DNA of 64,000 nt from Lachnospiraceae bacterium (GCA_024695665.1 JAILHT010000085.1:1-64000); one strand, 5' to 3'; positions 1 to 8,683 are shown, counted from the stretch's first letter. The notes: generated from the letters alone by a model not told the origin. Program-made: numbers and translations.

Positions 1-547
1 CAACATTTCTTACTGTTTTAGCCGTTTCAGAAATGTCATGGATATCATCAAGGTGTCCCAAGAATGAGCGCTCACTTCTGTTGATCAGAGCCATATATTT
101 AAGACGTTCCTCATACCTTGTGGCTTCTCTCCAAGGATTAAGCTGCTCCGTCTTGTAGTTGATATACAGCCAGTCCGAAAAGTCACTTAATGATGATAGT
201 AGGGTATTAGCTGTCTGCGCTTTTTTAGGAAGCCAGTATAAACCCGAAGGATCATTCCCTTCTTCATCGATAGTGCCTGAATATATTGCTTCTGCAAACA
301 GCTCAAAGAAGTCTTTAGCAGATACATAATTGTTGGGATTGGCATTCATGTAATCAAATAGCAATCCAACAGCCTGTATGAGCTTATTATGCCAAGTCCT
401 GCTCTTATGGCTATACTTGATCTGATAGCGCAGGAGCTGTTCAAATATCTGCGTCTCTCCATCTTGCTCTATCAAAAGAGATGGCAGCTCTATGTATCTT
501 GCTGAATTATCTCTGTATGTCTTTGTGTATACCTTTACATAATTCAT
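1..547 (-). CDS. Partial gene, possible tyrosine recombinase/integrase-like N-terminal region
   Basis: An open frame on the minus strand runs from an ATG at 547 off the left edge (182 codons visible, no stop). The translation begins MNYVKVYTKTYRDNSARYIE and continues with an all-helical stretch containing RTWHNKLIQAVGLLFDYM and DWLYINYKTEQLNPWREA. The layout (a short beta N-terminus, then a helical bundle with a W-rich core) resembles the core-binding region of large phage-integrase-family recombinases, including those found in integrative element trios. The catalytic R-H-R-Y part would lie outside the window, so the family is a guess from fold and flavour only. It is divergent from the gene at 781. 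If correct, it marks the edge of a mobile element. Confidence 0.45.
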   Translation of the reverse strand, partial: MNYVKVYTKTYRDNSARYIELPSLLIEQDGETQIFEQLLRYQIKYSHKSRTWHNKLIQAVGLLFDYMNANPNNYVSAKDFFELFAEAIYSGTIDEEGNDPSGLYWLPKKAQTANTLLSSLSDFSDWLYINYKTEQLNPWREATRYEERLKYMALINRSERSFLGHLDDIHDISETAKTVRNV

Positions 548-620
548 CTCTTATCCATCCATATAGATTGATTATTATATTATATATATTACCATATACT
601 ATTTAATATGTGTATACAAA

Positions 621-653
621 AAAGGTACTATATCTTGATAATATAGTACCTTT
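621..653. other. 13-bp perfect dyad between divergent genes
   Basis: Arms AAAGGTACTATAT (621-633) and ATATAGTACCTTT (641-653) form a perfect 13-bp inverted repeat with a 7-nt loop. Short flanks (TGTATA at 611-616, TATACA at 653-658) could extend it. It lies between divergent genes, so it terminates neither of them. It could be an operator, an element-end structure or a leftover terminator. Confidence 0.5.
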
Positions 654-780
654 ATACATAGTTTGATTATAAAATTATTACCTTATATAATTTACAGAGG
701 AGCGGTTTTTCTTTATACTTTTGTAGATGAGCCACCTGAAAATAAGGCTTTTACGGAACTTTGACTGTGAGGGGAACGAT

Positions 781-1032
781 ATGGAGAATTCTTATAAATT
801 TTTTTGCAACAATTCATGTGAGTATTTTCCGTGCCATAAAGATATAGATGAGAACGAGTTCAATTGCCTTTTTTGTTATTGCCCTCTTTACAGATTGAAA
901 AACTGCCCGGGCGTTCACTATTATATAAAGTCAAGGGAAGGCAAAGATATAAAGGTGTGCTCCGACTGTGTTTTTCCACATAAGCCGGAAAATTATGAAA
1001 AGATAATCGAGATTCTTGTAAAGAATCCGTAA
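781..1032 (+). CDS. Cysteine-rich small domain protein
   Basis: This is an 83-residue protein with at least eight Cys residues in metal-site-like spacing: CNNSCEYFPCH near the N-terminus, CLFCYCPLY in the middle, and CPG plus CSDCVFPH later. That pattern matches the Cys-rich small domain family (PF04071 type), whose members often sit near cobamide genes and whose function is unknown. An upstream in-frame ATG at 727 exists, but the start at 781 has GAGGGG a few bases ahead and begins directly with the conserved part, so I prefer it. The next gene starts 31 bp after its stop, so the two may be cotranscribed. No cobamide genes are nearby. A zinc or Fe-S site is inference. Confidence 0.6.
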   Translation: MENSYKFFCNNSCEYFPCHKDIDENEFNCLFCYCPLYRLKNCPGVHYYIKSREGKDIKVCSDCVFPHKPENYEKIIEILVKNP

Positions 1033-1063
1033 GGTCATGTGCGGACCTGATATTGGGGGAGTT

Positions 1064-2443
1064 ATGAAATTTTTAAAAAAGATTATTGCTTGTATTCTTA
1101 TTGCAGCGGTTTTGGTAAGCGCACCGCTTTCGCCGGTGACGGAAATGAATGTCTATGCCGGATCAAAAACCGTGACAGTCAAAGAGGCCAACGAATCCAC
1201 GGCCAAAAAAGTCCACAACATTATTTATAAAGGCAAAGCGGCGACCTTGAAGGTCAAGGCAAAAGGTAAAAAGGCCGACAAACTTGTAATAAAACTCAGT
1301 GACAAAATAAAAAAGGTCAACAAGCAGGGTGTTATCTTCGGCTGTACGAGATCCGGCACAAGCGGAAAGTACACTTACTATGAGATAAGCAATGAGTATG
1401 CTAAAAAGTACAAATATGCAGTCAAGTTCATAGACAAACTCTATGACAATTTCAGAGGAAACTACGAAGCGAAACCGAAAAATGTGCTAAAGGCATACAA
1501 AAAAGATTATAAGAAATACCCCGATGAAAAGACCAGAAAATACAGGATATTTTATGATATCTGCGTGAAGTATGCAAAACAGTATCCGGATGTGACATAC
1601 AGAAGATATCCGGGGCATGAGTGGGATGTCGCAAATATTACAGTGACCGGTGGAGACAAAACCACTTGCGAGATTGTAAAAGTCATAAAAGATATGAAGA
1701 TGATGATCAACTTTATCTATACAAATCTCGATGCGGTAATAAAGAGCGCCGACGTTGACAAAAACGGTAATGTCAAAATGAAACTGAACAGCTTCTCGGG
1801 CTTTAAGAAGGCGGCAAAAAGAAAAGAACTGATAGAAAACAATACGATGTGGCTATATTATTTTTCCAACGAGGAAAACAAATACGGCGCCTCAGAAAAC
1901 TCTTTCAACAAGCCGAAAAAGGCATTCAAACTCACTTTTTTCAATAAACAGGAGATTCTATATAAGGCAAAAGATTTTTATCAGTTAAGCGACGCCATGA
2001 AGGTATGGGTCATAGGAGAGAGCAATTATTTCGGCTGCAATTTTATCAGACCGAAATACGGAATGCTCTATTCCACGATGGAATCAAGTGCCATCGGCGG
2101 TTCTGCCGGAATGAAGGCCTTATATAAGAATGAGGCAAGTGGCGTGTGCAATCATTATGCAGCTTTGGAGGCTCTCATATTTACAGAACTTGATCTGGAG
2201 TGCTATGTGAGAAGCAACCTGGTCATGAGACATGCGTGGACAGTCCTCAAGGTAAAAAACAGCAAGGGCAAGACTATGTGGATACCGTTCGATTACGGTG
2301 TTGGACCATCGAAAAATCTGATGGGACAGTCGCCTTCGATGAAAGAATACCTAAAGAGTGAAAAAAACAGATATAGCATTTACTTAAGCGGAATACCGAA
2401 TGCCCCGAAGAAGAAAAACTTTAAGGATTCGGATTTCAATTAG
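1064..2443 (+). CDS. Secreted transglutaminase-like protein
   Basis: The 459-residue protein starts MKFLKKIIACILIAAVLVSA, a typical signal peptide (K-rich n-region, hydrophobic core), with likely cleavage near VYAGS. The body is very Lys-rich. Near the C-terminus a transglutaminase/protease-like core is visible: SGVCNHYAAL (nucleophilic Cys), then MRHAWTVL (His), then IPFDYG (Asp), in the Cys-His-Asp order expected for the family. The exported product could act on cell-surface protein or peptide substrates; the substrate is unknown. The start at 1064 is chosen because GGGGGAG precedes it and the signal peptide begins there; an in-frame ATG at 1037 would add nine unlikely residues. A terminator hairpin follows directly. 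Confidence 0.75.
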   Translation: MKFLKKIIACILIAAVLVSAPLSPVTEMNVYAGSKTVTVKEANESTAKKVHNIIYKGKAATLKVKAKGKKADKLVIKLSDKIKKVNKQGVIFGCTRSGTSGKYTYYEISNEYAKKYKYAVKFIDKLYDNFRGNYEAKPKNVLKAYKKDYKKYPDEKTRKYRIFYDICVKYAKQYPDVTYRRYPGHEWDVANITVTGGDKTTCEIVKVIKDMKMMINFIYTNLDAVIKSADVDKNGNVKMKLNSFSGFKKAAKRKELIENNTMWLYYFSNEENKYGASENSFNKPKKAFKLTFFNKQEILYKAKDFYQLSDAMKVWVIGESNYFGCNFIRPKYGMLYSTMESSAIGGSAGMKALYKNEASGVCNHYAALEALIFTELDLECYVRSNLVMRHAWTVLKVKNSKGKTMWIPFDYGVGPSKNLMGQSPSMKEYLKSEKNRYSIYLSGIPNAPKKKNFKDSDFN

Positions 2444-2450
2444 TCTGTAT

Positions 2451-3938
2451 TTACATATCCAAAAGGTTGTTTACGGCTTCTCTGTCGAAGACAACCTTTT
2501 TTATTTTTTTCACTTCTATCTGATAGAGCGCGTTCGCTGCAATATGTTCTGCGGCCTGCTCCAAGTCTCTGATTCCCGAAGTGTTTTTGAAATGGTCTAT
2601 GACTGCGTCGAGTCCGTCGTCCGTCACAACGCATTCATTCGCATCAAGCCCCATCCTCTTTAGTGTTTTTGGCATCGAGAACTTTGAGAAAATGATCTTT
2701 TTTTCCTCGGAAGTGTAGTCAGGAAGCTCGATAACTGCAAAACGTGAGAGTATAGGCGCACTGATTGCATCTTTCTCGTTCGCGGTTGCTATCGGATATA
2801 CGCCTCCGGTCGGGATCATGCACTCGATGTAATTGTCGGTGAAACCGAGGTTGTCGAGGAGTGTCAAAAGGACATCGGCAGGATTGCCGTTGCCTTTTCC
2901 GGATGCGGCTTTGTCCAACTCGTTTATAATGAATACAAGATTCGATTCCCCGGCCATTGAGAAGGCCTCCATGATAATGCCGGGCTTGGCGTTTGAATAT
3001 ATTCTTGAACTTCCGGTTAGCTGCTCAGGGTCGTTTATCGAACTCATGTCGAGAGTTGTCCATGGAAGTTTAAGGATTCTTGCGACAGCATATGCTATCT
3101 GGGATTTTCCGGTTCCGGCCGGACCGATTAAGAGGATGCCGTATGCAGGCAGAGTATGGGTACGGTTTATCTGTATGATTGTCTCCATTATCCTTTGTTT
3201 TACACGTTCCATACCGTAGAGTTCCTCATCTAGTATCTTTCTTGCCTCCACGGGATCTATCGATTCAAAATAGTTATTTTTCCATTGGATATTCATCATG
3301 ATGGAGAGCGCTCTCTGAGCGTGTCTTCTCTCTTCCGGTGTGACCTCGTGAGAGTTTGCCACAGCGAGATTTCGTTTTGCCCAAAGGCGGATATTGTCAG
3401 GCAGGGTACTGCCGGCACAGTTCATGAAATCCGTGATACTCTGTATGCTTGTGAGCTTCATGTCGTCCGCGGTCTCTAAGGCATCCTCGTCGGTAATCTC
3501 TCCGGAAGGCGCACTGCTTGAGAGAAGCCGCTCTATCATAAACTGAAGGAAACCGTCCTGCGCTGAGAGCTTGGAGCCTGCGGCTATATCAGTCTCTCGT
3601 ATCTTATATACAGCATAACCGTCTTTTGTGTTCTCACCGGAAAGGCGGACTCTTATATGATTCTCCCCGAGCCAGGTGAGAAGACTTATAAATCTCGCAT
3701 CAATTTTTTTGATATCCGAACTGTAGGTTCCGTCGTTTTCATCGAATTCAAACGAAGTTCTTTTTACGGGATTGGTGAACATACCTGAGGAATGGTGAGA
3801 CCACTCTTTTGTGGTATTGTCCAAAACCATGATCGGATGATCTGTATCGGGATTCGATTCGTCCGATTTGAAAATAGTATATGTGCATATGTTTTTTTCA
3901 TTGTTATCCGGTGTTGAATTGAAATCAAATACTGGCAT
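2451..3938 (-). CDS. Lon-type AAA+ ATPase without a protease domain
   Basis: This 495-residue protein (start at 3938, preceded by GAGAGGGAG) has an unrecognised N-terminal region (about 1-225) and a C-terminal AAA+ module. The linker ILDEELYGMERVKQRI and the Walker A loop GPAGTGKS (residues 272-279) closely resemble the ATPase part of Lon, as do the later ATANEKD sensor-1 stretch, LSRFAVIELPDYTSEEKK, and SGIRDLEQAAEHIA. The chain ends right after the Lon small-domain equivalent (NNLLDM), so the S16 Ser-Lys protease domain is absent. In Walker B the usual Asp-Glu is Asn339-Glu340 (FIINELDK); the catalytic Glu is kept. It is probably an ATP-driven remodeler or unfoldase of unknown target. It converges on the transglutaminase-like gene. 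Confidence 0.8.
   Translation of the reverse strand: MPVFDFNSTPDNNEKNICTYTIFKSDESNPDTDHPIMVLDNTTKEWSHHSSGMFTNPVKRTSFEFDENDGTYSSDIKKIDARFISLLTWLGENHIRVRLSGENTKDGYAVYKIRETDIAAGSKLSAQDGFLQFMIERLLSSSAPSGEITDEDALETADDMKLTSIQSITDFMNCAGSTLPDNIRLWAKRNLAVANSHEVTPEERRHAQRALSIMMNIQWKNNYFESIDPVEARKILDEELYGMERVKQRIMETIIQINRTHTLPAYGILLIGPAGTGKSQIAYAVARILKLPWTTLDMSSINDPEQLTGSSRIYSNAKPGIIMEAFSMAGESNLVFIINELDKAASGKGNGNPADVLLTLLDNLGFTDNYIECMIPTGGVYPIATANEKDAISAPILSRFAVIELPDYTSEEKKIIFSKFSMPKTLKRMGLDANECVVTDDGLDAVIDHFKNTSGIRDLEQAAEHIAANALYQIEVKKIKKVVFDREAVNNLLDM
2461..2510 (+). terminator. Rho-independent terminator inside the 3' end of the convergent gene
   Basis: The stem AAAAGGTTGT / ACAACCTTTT (2461-2500) is followed by a long T-rich run. 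It serves the gene ending at 2443 but lies wholly inside the last codons of the convergent AAA+ gene, whose stop is at 2451. Confidence 0.75.
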
Positions 3939-4091
3939 AGCGCGCTCCCTCTCAAAAATAATCTTATTACAGTTTAATATATTACAATATGAAATTCCAT
4001 TCCATTTTGGAGCATAAGATACATGATTAAAAAACAAAAATAAACAAATAGTTAGACAATTATAAGATGAGTTTTTGCGAAATAACCGTGG

Positions 4092-4105
4092 TTAGACCGT
4101 GCTAA
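4092..4105. promoter_or_regulatory. Candidate DtxR/MntR-type metal box
   Basis: TTAG-N6-CTAA (TTAGACCGTGCTAA) matches the half-site arrangement used by DtxR/IdeR-family metalloregulators. GTTAGA also occurs at 4051, 4091 and 4111. It sits in the 333-bp gap (3939-4271) between the AAA+ gene and the metal ATPase operon; that gap otherwise holds only the promoter at 4166. Function is inferred from position and motif. Confidence 0.35.
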
Positions 4106-4165
4106 AAGAAGTTAGATAAAACTCGCAAACCCTTGTAAAATCAACGTTTGTACGAAAAATAATAC

Positions 4166-4193
4166 TTGATATTCTCAGGGGAGATGTTATAAT
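4166..4193 (+). promoter_or_regulatory. Sigma-A-type promoter of the metal ATPase operon
   Basis: TTGATA (4166-4171), a 16-bp spacer and TATAAT (4188-4193) precede the small membrane protein gene at 4272. Confidence 0.6.
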
Positions 4194-4271
4194 TTCAATA
4201 TCAAAACTTTAAGACAATTTTTCTAATTGTACTAATAAAACAAACAATTACTAAAAACAGGAGGAAAAAAC

Positions 4272-4529
4272 ATGTTTGGATGGAAGAGAGCAGGACTATT
4301 TGCAGCAGGAGTATTATTCGGAACAGCCGGTTTGAAGATTCTTACAAGCAAGGATGCCAAAAAGGTATATGCTGAGTGCACGGCTGCTACTCTCAGAGCC
4401 AAGGATTGTGTTATGAAAACTGTATCCGACGTTCAGGAGAATGCAGGTGATATCTTCGCTGACGCAAAGGCTATCAATGAAGAGAGAGCTGAAGCTGAAG
4501 CTGCTTGTGAAGTTGATGATGAGGAATAA
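4272..4529 (+). CDS. Small membrane protein of the DUF6110 type, partner of a metal P-type ATPase
   Basis: The 85-residue protein starts MFGWKRAGLFAAGVLFGTAG, a short hydrophobic segment, followed by KILTSKDAKKVYAECTAATLRAKDCVMK and an acidic tail (AEAEAACEVDDEE). This pattern recurs in small clostridial proteins encoded just upstream of heavy-metal P-type ATPases (DUF6110 family as I recall it). Here too the ATPase gene follows after 32 bp. The RBS AGGAGG lies just before the ATG. Three Cys residues and the acidic tail would suit metal handling or regulation of the pump at the membrane, but no function is established and that role is inference. Confidence 0.65.
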   Translation: MFGWKRAGLFAAGVLFGTAGLKILTSKDAKKVYAECTAATLRAKDCVMKTVSDVQENAGDIFADAKAINEERAEAEAACEVDDEE

Positions 4530-4561
4530 TCACGGTTCACTTATAAAAGAAGGTAGATAAA

Positions 4562-6646
4562 TTGAAGTTTAGAATAAAACATGAATCAAAGGGGCGTATC
4601 AGAATTCATTGTCATCAGAAAAGAATGACATATGAGCAGGCTGATACGCTTGCCTATTATTTTCAGACCCTTCCGCAGGTTTCAAATGCAAAGGTTTATG
4701 AGAGAACCGCAGATGCAGTAGTCGAGTACAACTGCGACCGGGATGAGATGATAACCCTCTTGAAGAACTTTGAGTATGACGGAATCGAAGTTCCCGAGGT
4801 GGCATTTGAGAGCTCAAGCCGTGAGATGAACGCGCATTACAGTGAAAAGATTGTTATGAGGATTCTTTGGAGAATCATAAGAAAGCTTTTCCTGCCGGCG
4901 AGACTCATGCGAATCGGTACGGTTATAAGGTCGATAAAATATCTGAAGGCCGGACTCAAATGTCTGATTCAAGGAAGGATGGAAGTTCCGCTTTTGGACG
5001 CCATAGCAATTTTTTGCTCTCTTTTAATGAGAGATTTTAAGACGGCCGGAAGTGTAATGTTCTTACTTGGAATAGGGGATACCCTCGAGGAGTGGACTCA
5101 CAAGAGATCTGTCGGAGATCTCGCCAGAAACCTGTCCTTGAATCTTGATAAGGTTTGGATCAGGACAGAGGGCGGAGATCAGATACTTGTAAAATATACA
5201 GAGGTAAAAGAAGGCGACAAGGTAGTTGTCCATGTTGGAAATGTCATCCCATTTGACGGAATAGTAGCCGAGGGAGAAGCTATGGTAAACCAGTCCTCGC
5301 TCACAGGGGAACCCGTTCCGGTTGAGAAGATGGAGGGCGTGGCCGTATTTGGCGGAACTGTTGTTGAAGAAGGCGAACTTGTAATAAAGGTAACAGCCGT
5401 AAAAGGTGCCGGAAAATATGATCAGATAGTAAAGACCATAGAGGAGTCGGAAAAACTCAAATCGACACTTGAGAGCCGAGCTGAGCATATAGCGGACGGA
5501 CTTGTTCCGTGGACGTTGGGAGGAACACTTCTCACTTATCTCATAACGAGAAATGTCACAAAGGCAATGTCTGTTCTCATGGTGGATTTCTCATGTGCAT
5601 TGAAGCTTGCAATGCCACTTTCAGTGCTCTCCGCGATAAGAGAGGCGAGCATACACAACATAACCGTCAAGGGAGGAAAGTTCCTCGAGTCGGTAGCGGA
5701 TGCGGATACAATTGTATTTGACAAGACGGGAACACTGACTAAGGCAACACCTTCATACGTAAAACTTATCTCGTTTGATGATGAGAGAAGCGATGACGAA
5801 CTTCTTAGAATAGCTGCATGCCTTGAGGAGCATTTCCCTCATTCCATGGCGACTGCGGTAGTTGAGGGAGCCAAAGAGAGAGGCATAGAGCACGAGGAGA
5901 TGCACAGTAAGGTTGAGTATATTGTAGCTCACGGAATTGCAACGACAATCAACGGAAAGAGAGTCGTTATAGGAAGTCACCATTTTATATTTGACGATGA
6001 GAAATGCAAGATACCTGAGGGAAAAGAGTCTGTATACAAACATACACCGAAGGAATATTCGCACTTGAATCTCGCTATAGACGGCGAGTTAAAGGCTGTT
6101 TTGTGCATAGACGATCCTGTAAGGGAGGAAGCGGTAGATACAATCGATGCTTTGAGAAAACTTGGAATCAAAAAAGTTGTCATGATGACCGGTGACAGCG
6201 ATAGAACCGCCAGGGCAGTTGCGGAAAAAATCGGAGTCGACGAGTATTACTCTGAGGTTCTCCCGGATGACAAGGCGGGATATGTCGAGAAACTCAAGGA
6301 GAGTGGGCACAAGGTTATAATGGTCGGAGACGGAATAAACGATTCCCCGGCATTGTCGGCTTCAAGTGCAGGAATTGCCATAGGCGACGGCGCTGAGATA
6401 GCAAGAGAGATTGCCGATATAACAATAGGTGCTGACAACCTGAACGAGCTCGTTGTCTTGAGAGACATAAGTATGCGTCTTATGAGGAGAATAAAGACAA
6501 ACTACAGAGCGGTAGTCGGAATAAACTTAGCGCTTATAGGATTTGGCGTGACAGGTGTCATGCAGCCGGCTACGACCGCGCTTCTTCATAACGCATCGAC
6601 AGTTGCGATAGGATTGAAGAGCACGACAAATCTGCTGGAAGAATAG
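4562..6646 (+). CDS. P1B-type heavy-metal translocating ATPase
   Basis: The 694-residue pump uses a TTG start with AGAAGG upstream. Residues 1-75 form a divergent heavy-metal-associated-like domain (FRIKHESKGRIRIHCH) without a CxxC. The actuator TGEPVPVEK, the phosphorylation site DKTGTLT (Asp387), the MMTGDSDRTA stretch and the hinge GDGINDSPALS are all present. The membrane metal motif reads SCALKLAMP around Cys345 rather than CPC, and the nucleotide-domain HP motif reads FPHSMA. The substrate metal is therefore not Cu-like by motif; Mn, Zn or another divalent ion is possible. It is probably cotranscribed with the small protein upstream. Export of metal from the cytosol is the expected role. 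Confidence 0.9.
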   Translation: MKFRIKHESKGRIRIHCHQKRMTYEQADTLAYYFQTLPQVSNAKVYERTADAVVEYNCDRDEMITLLKNFEYDGIEVPEVAFESSSREMNAHYSEKIVMRILWRIIRKLFLPARLMRIGTVIRSIKYLKAGLKCLIQGRMEVPLLDAIAIFCSLLMRDFKTAGSVMFLLGIGDTLEEWTHKRSVGDLARNLSLNLDKVWIRTEGGDQILVKYTEVKEGDKVVVHVGNVIPFDGIVAEGEAMVNQSSLTGEPVPVEKMEGVAVFGGTVVEEGELVIKVTAVKGAGKYDQIVKTIEESEKLKSTLESRAEHIADGLVPWTLGGTLLTYLITRNVTKAMSVLMVDFSCALKLAMPLSVLSAIREASIHNITVKGGKFLESVADADTIVFDKTGTLTKATPSYVKLISFDDERSDDELLRIAACLEEHFPHSMATAVVEGAKERGIEHEEMHSKVEYIVAHGIATTINGKRVVIGSHHFIFDDEKCKIPEGKESVYKHTPKEYSHLNLAIDGELKAVLCIDDPVREEAVDTIDALRKLGIKKVVMMTGDSDRTARAVAEKIGVDEYYSEVLPDDKAGYVEKLKESGHKVIMVGDGINDSPALSASSAGIAIGDGAEIAREIADITIGADNLNELVVLRDISMRLMRRIKTNYRAVVGINLALIGFGVTGVMQPATTALLHNASTVAIGLKSTTNLLEE

Positions 6647-6668
6647 AAAAAATAATAGCGTTAAAACA

Positions 6669-6729
6669 AAACCGTGTTTGTACAGGTTGGGGATGAAATG
6701 CCAAAGCTCTGTATAAATGCGGTTTTTTT
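6669..6729 (+). terminator. Terminator after the metal ATPase
   Basis: An imperfect hairpin pairs AACCGTGTTTGTACAG with CTGTATAAATGCGGTT, with G-U pairs, across a loop of about 27 nt, followed by TTTTTTG. Confidence 0.55.
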
Positions 6730-6871
6730 GATTAGGATCAAATAACACTGAGGATAAAGAAAATGTGCATATTCCCTAAAAAACATATAGTAAAAAAGTA
6801 ATATTTTTATAACGACACGATGAGGTTTCTAATGTTATAATGAGAGAAATATAGGACTAAAGGGTGATAAT

Positions 6872-7405
6872 ATGTTGGAGATGGGGATTTTTGAGAAGTA
6901 TAACGGAAGAAAGAGGGATTGGCTTCACGACTCGCTTATATTTATATTTATTTTTATTGTACTTTTCATAATCTTTAGATTTGTCATAGGAGTATCGTTT
7001 GTCAGCGGTGATTCCATGGAGCCGTCATTGCACGATGGGGAGTGTGTGGTATATCTAAGGATTGGAAGTGAGTATAAATCCGGGGACATTGTATCTGTGT
7101 GGGTTCCGTCCGGGGATTATTATGTTAAGAGAGTTGTTGCCGTCGGAGGAGACATTGTGGATATTAAGGACGGTGTCCTCTATGTGAATGATGAACCGGT
7201 GGAGAATGATTACGGATACGGAGAGACGAACAAACAGTTGAAAGCGGTGATCTATCCGTATACGGTGAGAGAAGGAAACATTTTTGCACTGGGTGATAAT
7301 CGGGAAGTATCAATGGATTCCAGAACTTTCGGGGAGATAAACAATGTTCAGATTCGTGGAAAGATAATTCTTGTTATTGGTAAGTGGTATATAAGAAGTA
7401 TATAA
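6872..7405 (+). CDS. lepB: Signal peptidase I
   Basis: The 177-residue type I signal peptidase has one N-terminal membrane anchor (about 21-41). It carries the Ser nucleophile in SGDSMEP (Ser48), the general-base Lys in YYVKRVVAVGGD (Lys86), and the conserved GDNREVSMDSR box near the C-terminus. It would cleave signal peptides of exported proteins on the outer membrane face. It is the first gene of a tightly packed co-oriented block (degenerate GGDEF protein, ECF sigma factor, anti-sigma candidate, giant surface protein). This suggests a peptidase dedicated to that system rather than the only housekeeping copy, which is inference. A TATAAT at 6836-6841 lies upstream without a clear -35. Confidence 0.92.
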   Translation: MLEMGIFEKYNGRKRDWLHDSLIFIFIFIVLFIIFRFVIGVSFVSGDSMEPSLHDGECVVYLRIGSEYKSGDIVSVWVPSGDYYVKRVVAVGGDIVDIKDGVLYVNDEPVENDYGYGETNKQLKAVIYPYTVREGNIFALGDNREVSMDSRTFGEINNVQIRGKIILVIGKWYIRSI

Positions 7406-7432
7406 AAAGTGTATAAAGGGGGACATAGGTAT

Positions 7433-8119
7433 ATGAAAAAGTTTGATAAGGTCAAGACTGTTCAACTTTTGATCTACGTGGCTATCACAGCATACATGCT
7501 GTTTAAGATCTTTACGGATATGGATCTGTACCGCGCAATCGCGGAGAATGATTCCATGAGATTTTTGTGTTTCCTTTTGTGGGCGATACTCGGTATATCG
7601 TTCGCTTTCATGTTCTTTGATTTCAGTTCTTACACAAATTTAAAAAGAGAGTACAGCGAGCTTGATCTTGCTGTTTTTTCCGACCCCATGACGGGACTTG
7701 CAAACAGATACAGCTGCGATGCGTTTATAGAGCAATATACAGACAAGCCGCTCCCAAGGGACGTTGGCTGTATAACTCTCGACATGACAAATATCGCAGA
7801 GATAAACGAGAAATACTCGCATACAGCGGGAAATGAAGCGATAAAAGACTTTTCAAATATCCTTAAGAAAGTGTCTTTAGGTATCTGTTTTATCGGAAGA
7901 AACGGAGGAAGTAAGTTCCTCGCGATATTTGAGGAATGCACAGACGAGAAGATGGAACGTTTTTTAAAGGAGTTTGCGCAGGAGATAGAAAAAAGAAACG
8001 AGAGCAGTGAGACCGGAAATATAACATATAAATATGGAAAGGCTTTTGATGAGGGCGAGAAAGTAAGGGACATTATAGAACTCATAGCACTTTCAAACAA
8101 GAGATCCACGGAGGCGTAA
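7433..8119 (+). CDS. Membrane protein with a degenerate GGDEF domain
   Basis: The 228-residue protein has two N-terminal membrane helices (about 8-26 and 45-65) followed by a GGDEF-fold domain: DPMTGLANRYSCDAFI, DMTNIAEINEKYSHTAGNEAIKDFS, and FIGRNGGSKFLAIFEE. The signature is GGSKF, lacking the metal-binding and catalytic acidic pair, so diguanylate cyclase activity is unlikely; nucleotide sensing or scaffolding is possible. The start at 7433 has GGGGG ahead of it; a GTG at 7409 would add eight residues. It sits between signal peptidase and the ECF sigma gene (only 3 bp before it), so it may be part of the sigma signalling chain. Confidence 0.75.
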   Translation: MKKFDKVKTVQLLIYVAITAYMLFKIFTDMDLYRAIAENDSMRFLCFLLWAILGISFAFMFFDFSSYTNLKREYSELDLAVFSDPMTGLANRYSCDAFIEQYTDKPLPRDVGCITLDMTNIAEINEKYSHTAGNEAIKDFSNILKKVSLGICFIGRNGGSKFLAIFEECTDEKMERFLKEFAQEIEKRNESSETGNITYKYGKAFDEGEKVRDIIELIALSNKRSTEA

Positions 8120-8122
8120 AAT

Positions 8123-8683
8123 TTGGCAAATTTAGATTATGAATACCTTGCGGGTCTTGTGAGAAAGGCACAGCAGGGAGACAGTAATGCCTTTGCTGAG
8201 TTGTATGCGGCGACATATCAAAAGCAGTACAGATACTCCTACAAATATATGCAGGATGAATATTTGGCACAGGATGCTTTGCAGGAGACTTATGTAACGG
8301 CATTGAAAAACATAAGAACATTGAAGAATCCGGACCTGTTTATTGCTTGGCTGAACCAGATAAACTTCAGAATCTGTTATGACATGCAAAGAAAACAGAG
8401 ACATGAGGTCATGGACGAGGACACTTCGAATTACTATTACGGGGAGCTTGCAAGCCATGAAAAACCTGAGGATGAAGTTATAAAGGTCGATTCGAAGAAT
8501 TTTATTCTCAAGCAGGTGATGACGCTTCCGCTCACTGAGTCTCAGGTTATTCTAATGAGATACTATCAGAGACTGACGCTGGAAGAGATAGGGAAGAACC
8601 TGGATATCAGTCTCAGCACTGTAAAACGGCACTTGAAGAGCGGCAGAATGCATTTGAACAAGCTGTTGCAAGACATGCAGTAG
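8123..8683 (+). CDS. ECF-type RNA polymerase sigma factor
   Basis: The 186-residue sigma-70 family protein has a TTG start with GGAGG 8 bp upstream. Region 2 is seen as AFAELYAATYQKQYRYSYKYM and AQDALQETYVTALKNI, and region 4 as LTESQVILMRYYQRLTLEEIGKNLDISLSTVKRHLKSGR, a clear helix-turn-helix. Region 3 is lacking, as expected for the extracytoplasmic-function class. The gene directly downstream encodes a single-pass membrane protein, the usual position of an anti-sigma factor, and the next gene is the giant surface protein. Control of that surface protein or of its own operon is the obvious inference. I could not identify a shared ECF promoter motif upstream of lepB and the giant gene. Confidence 0.9.
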   Translation: MANLDYEYLAGLVRKAQQGDSNAFAELYAATYQKQYRYSYKYMQDEYLAQDALQETYVTALKNIRTLKNPDLFIAWLNQINFRICYDMQRKQRHEVMDEDTSNYYYGELASHEKPEDEVIKVDSKNFILKQVMTLPLTESQVILMRYYQRLTLEEIGKNLDISLSTVKRHLKSGRMHLNKLLQDMQ

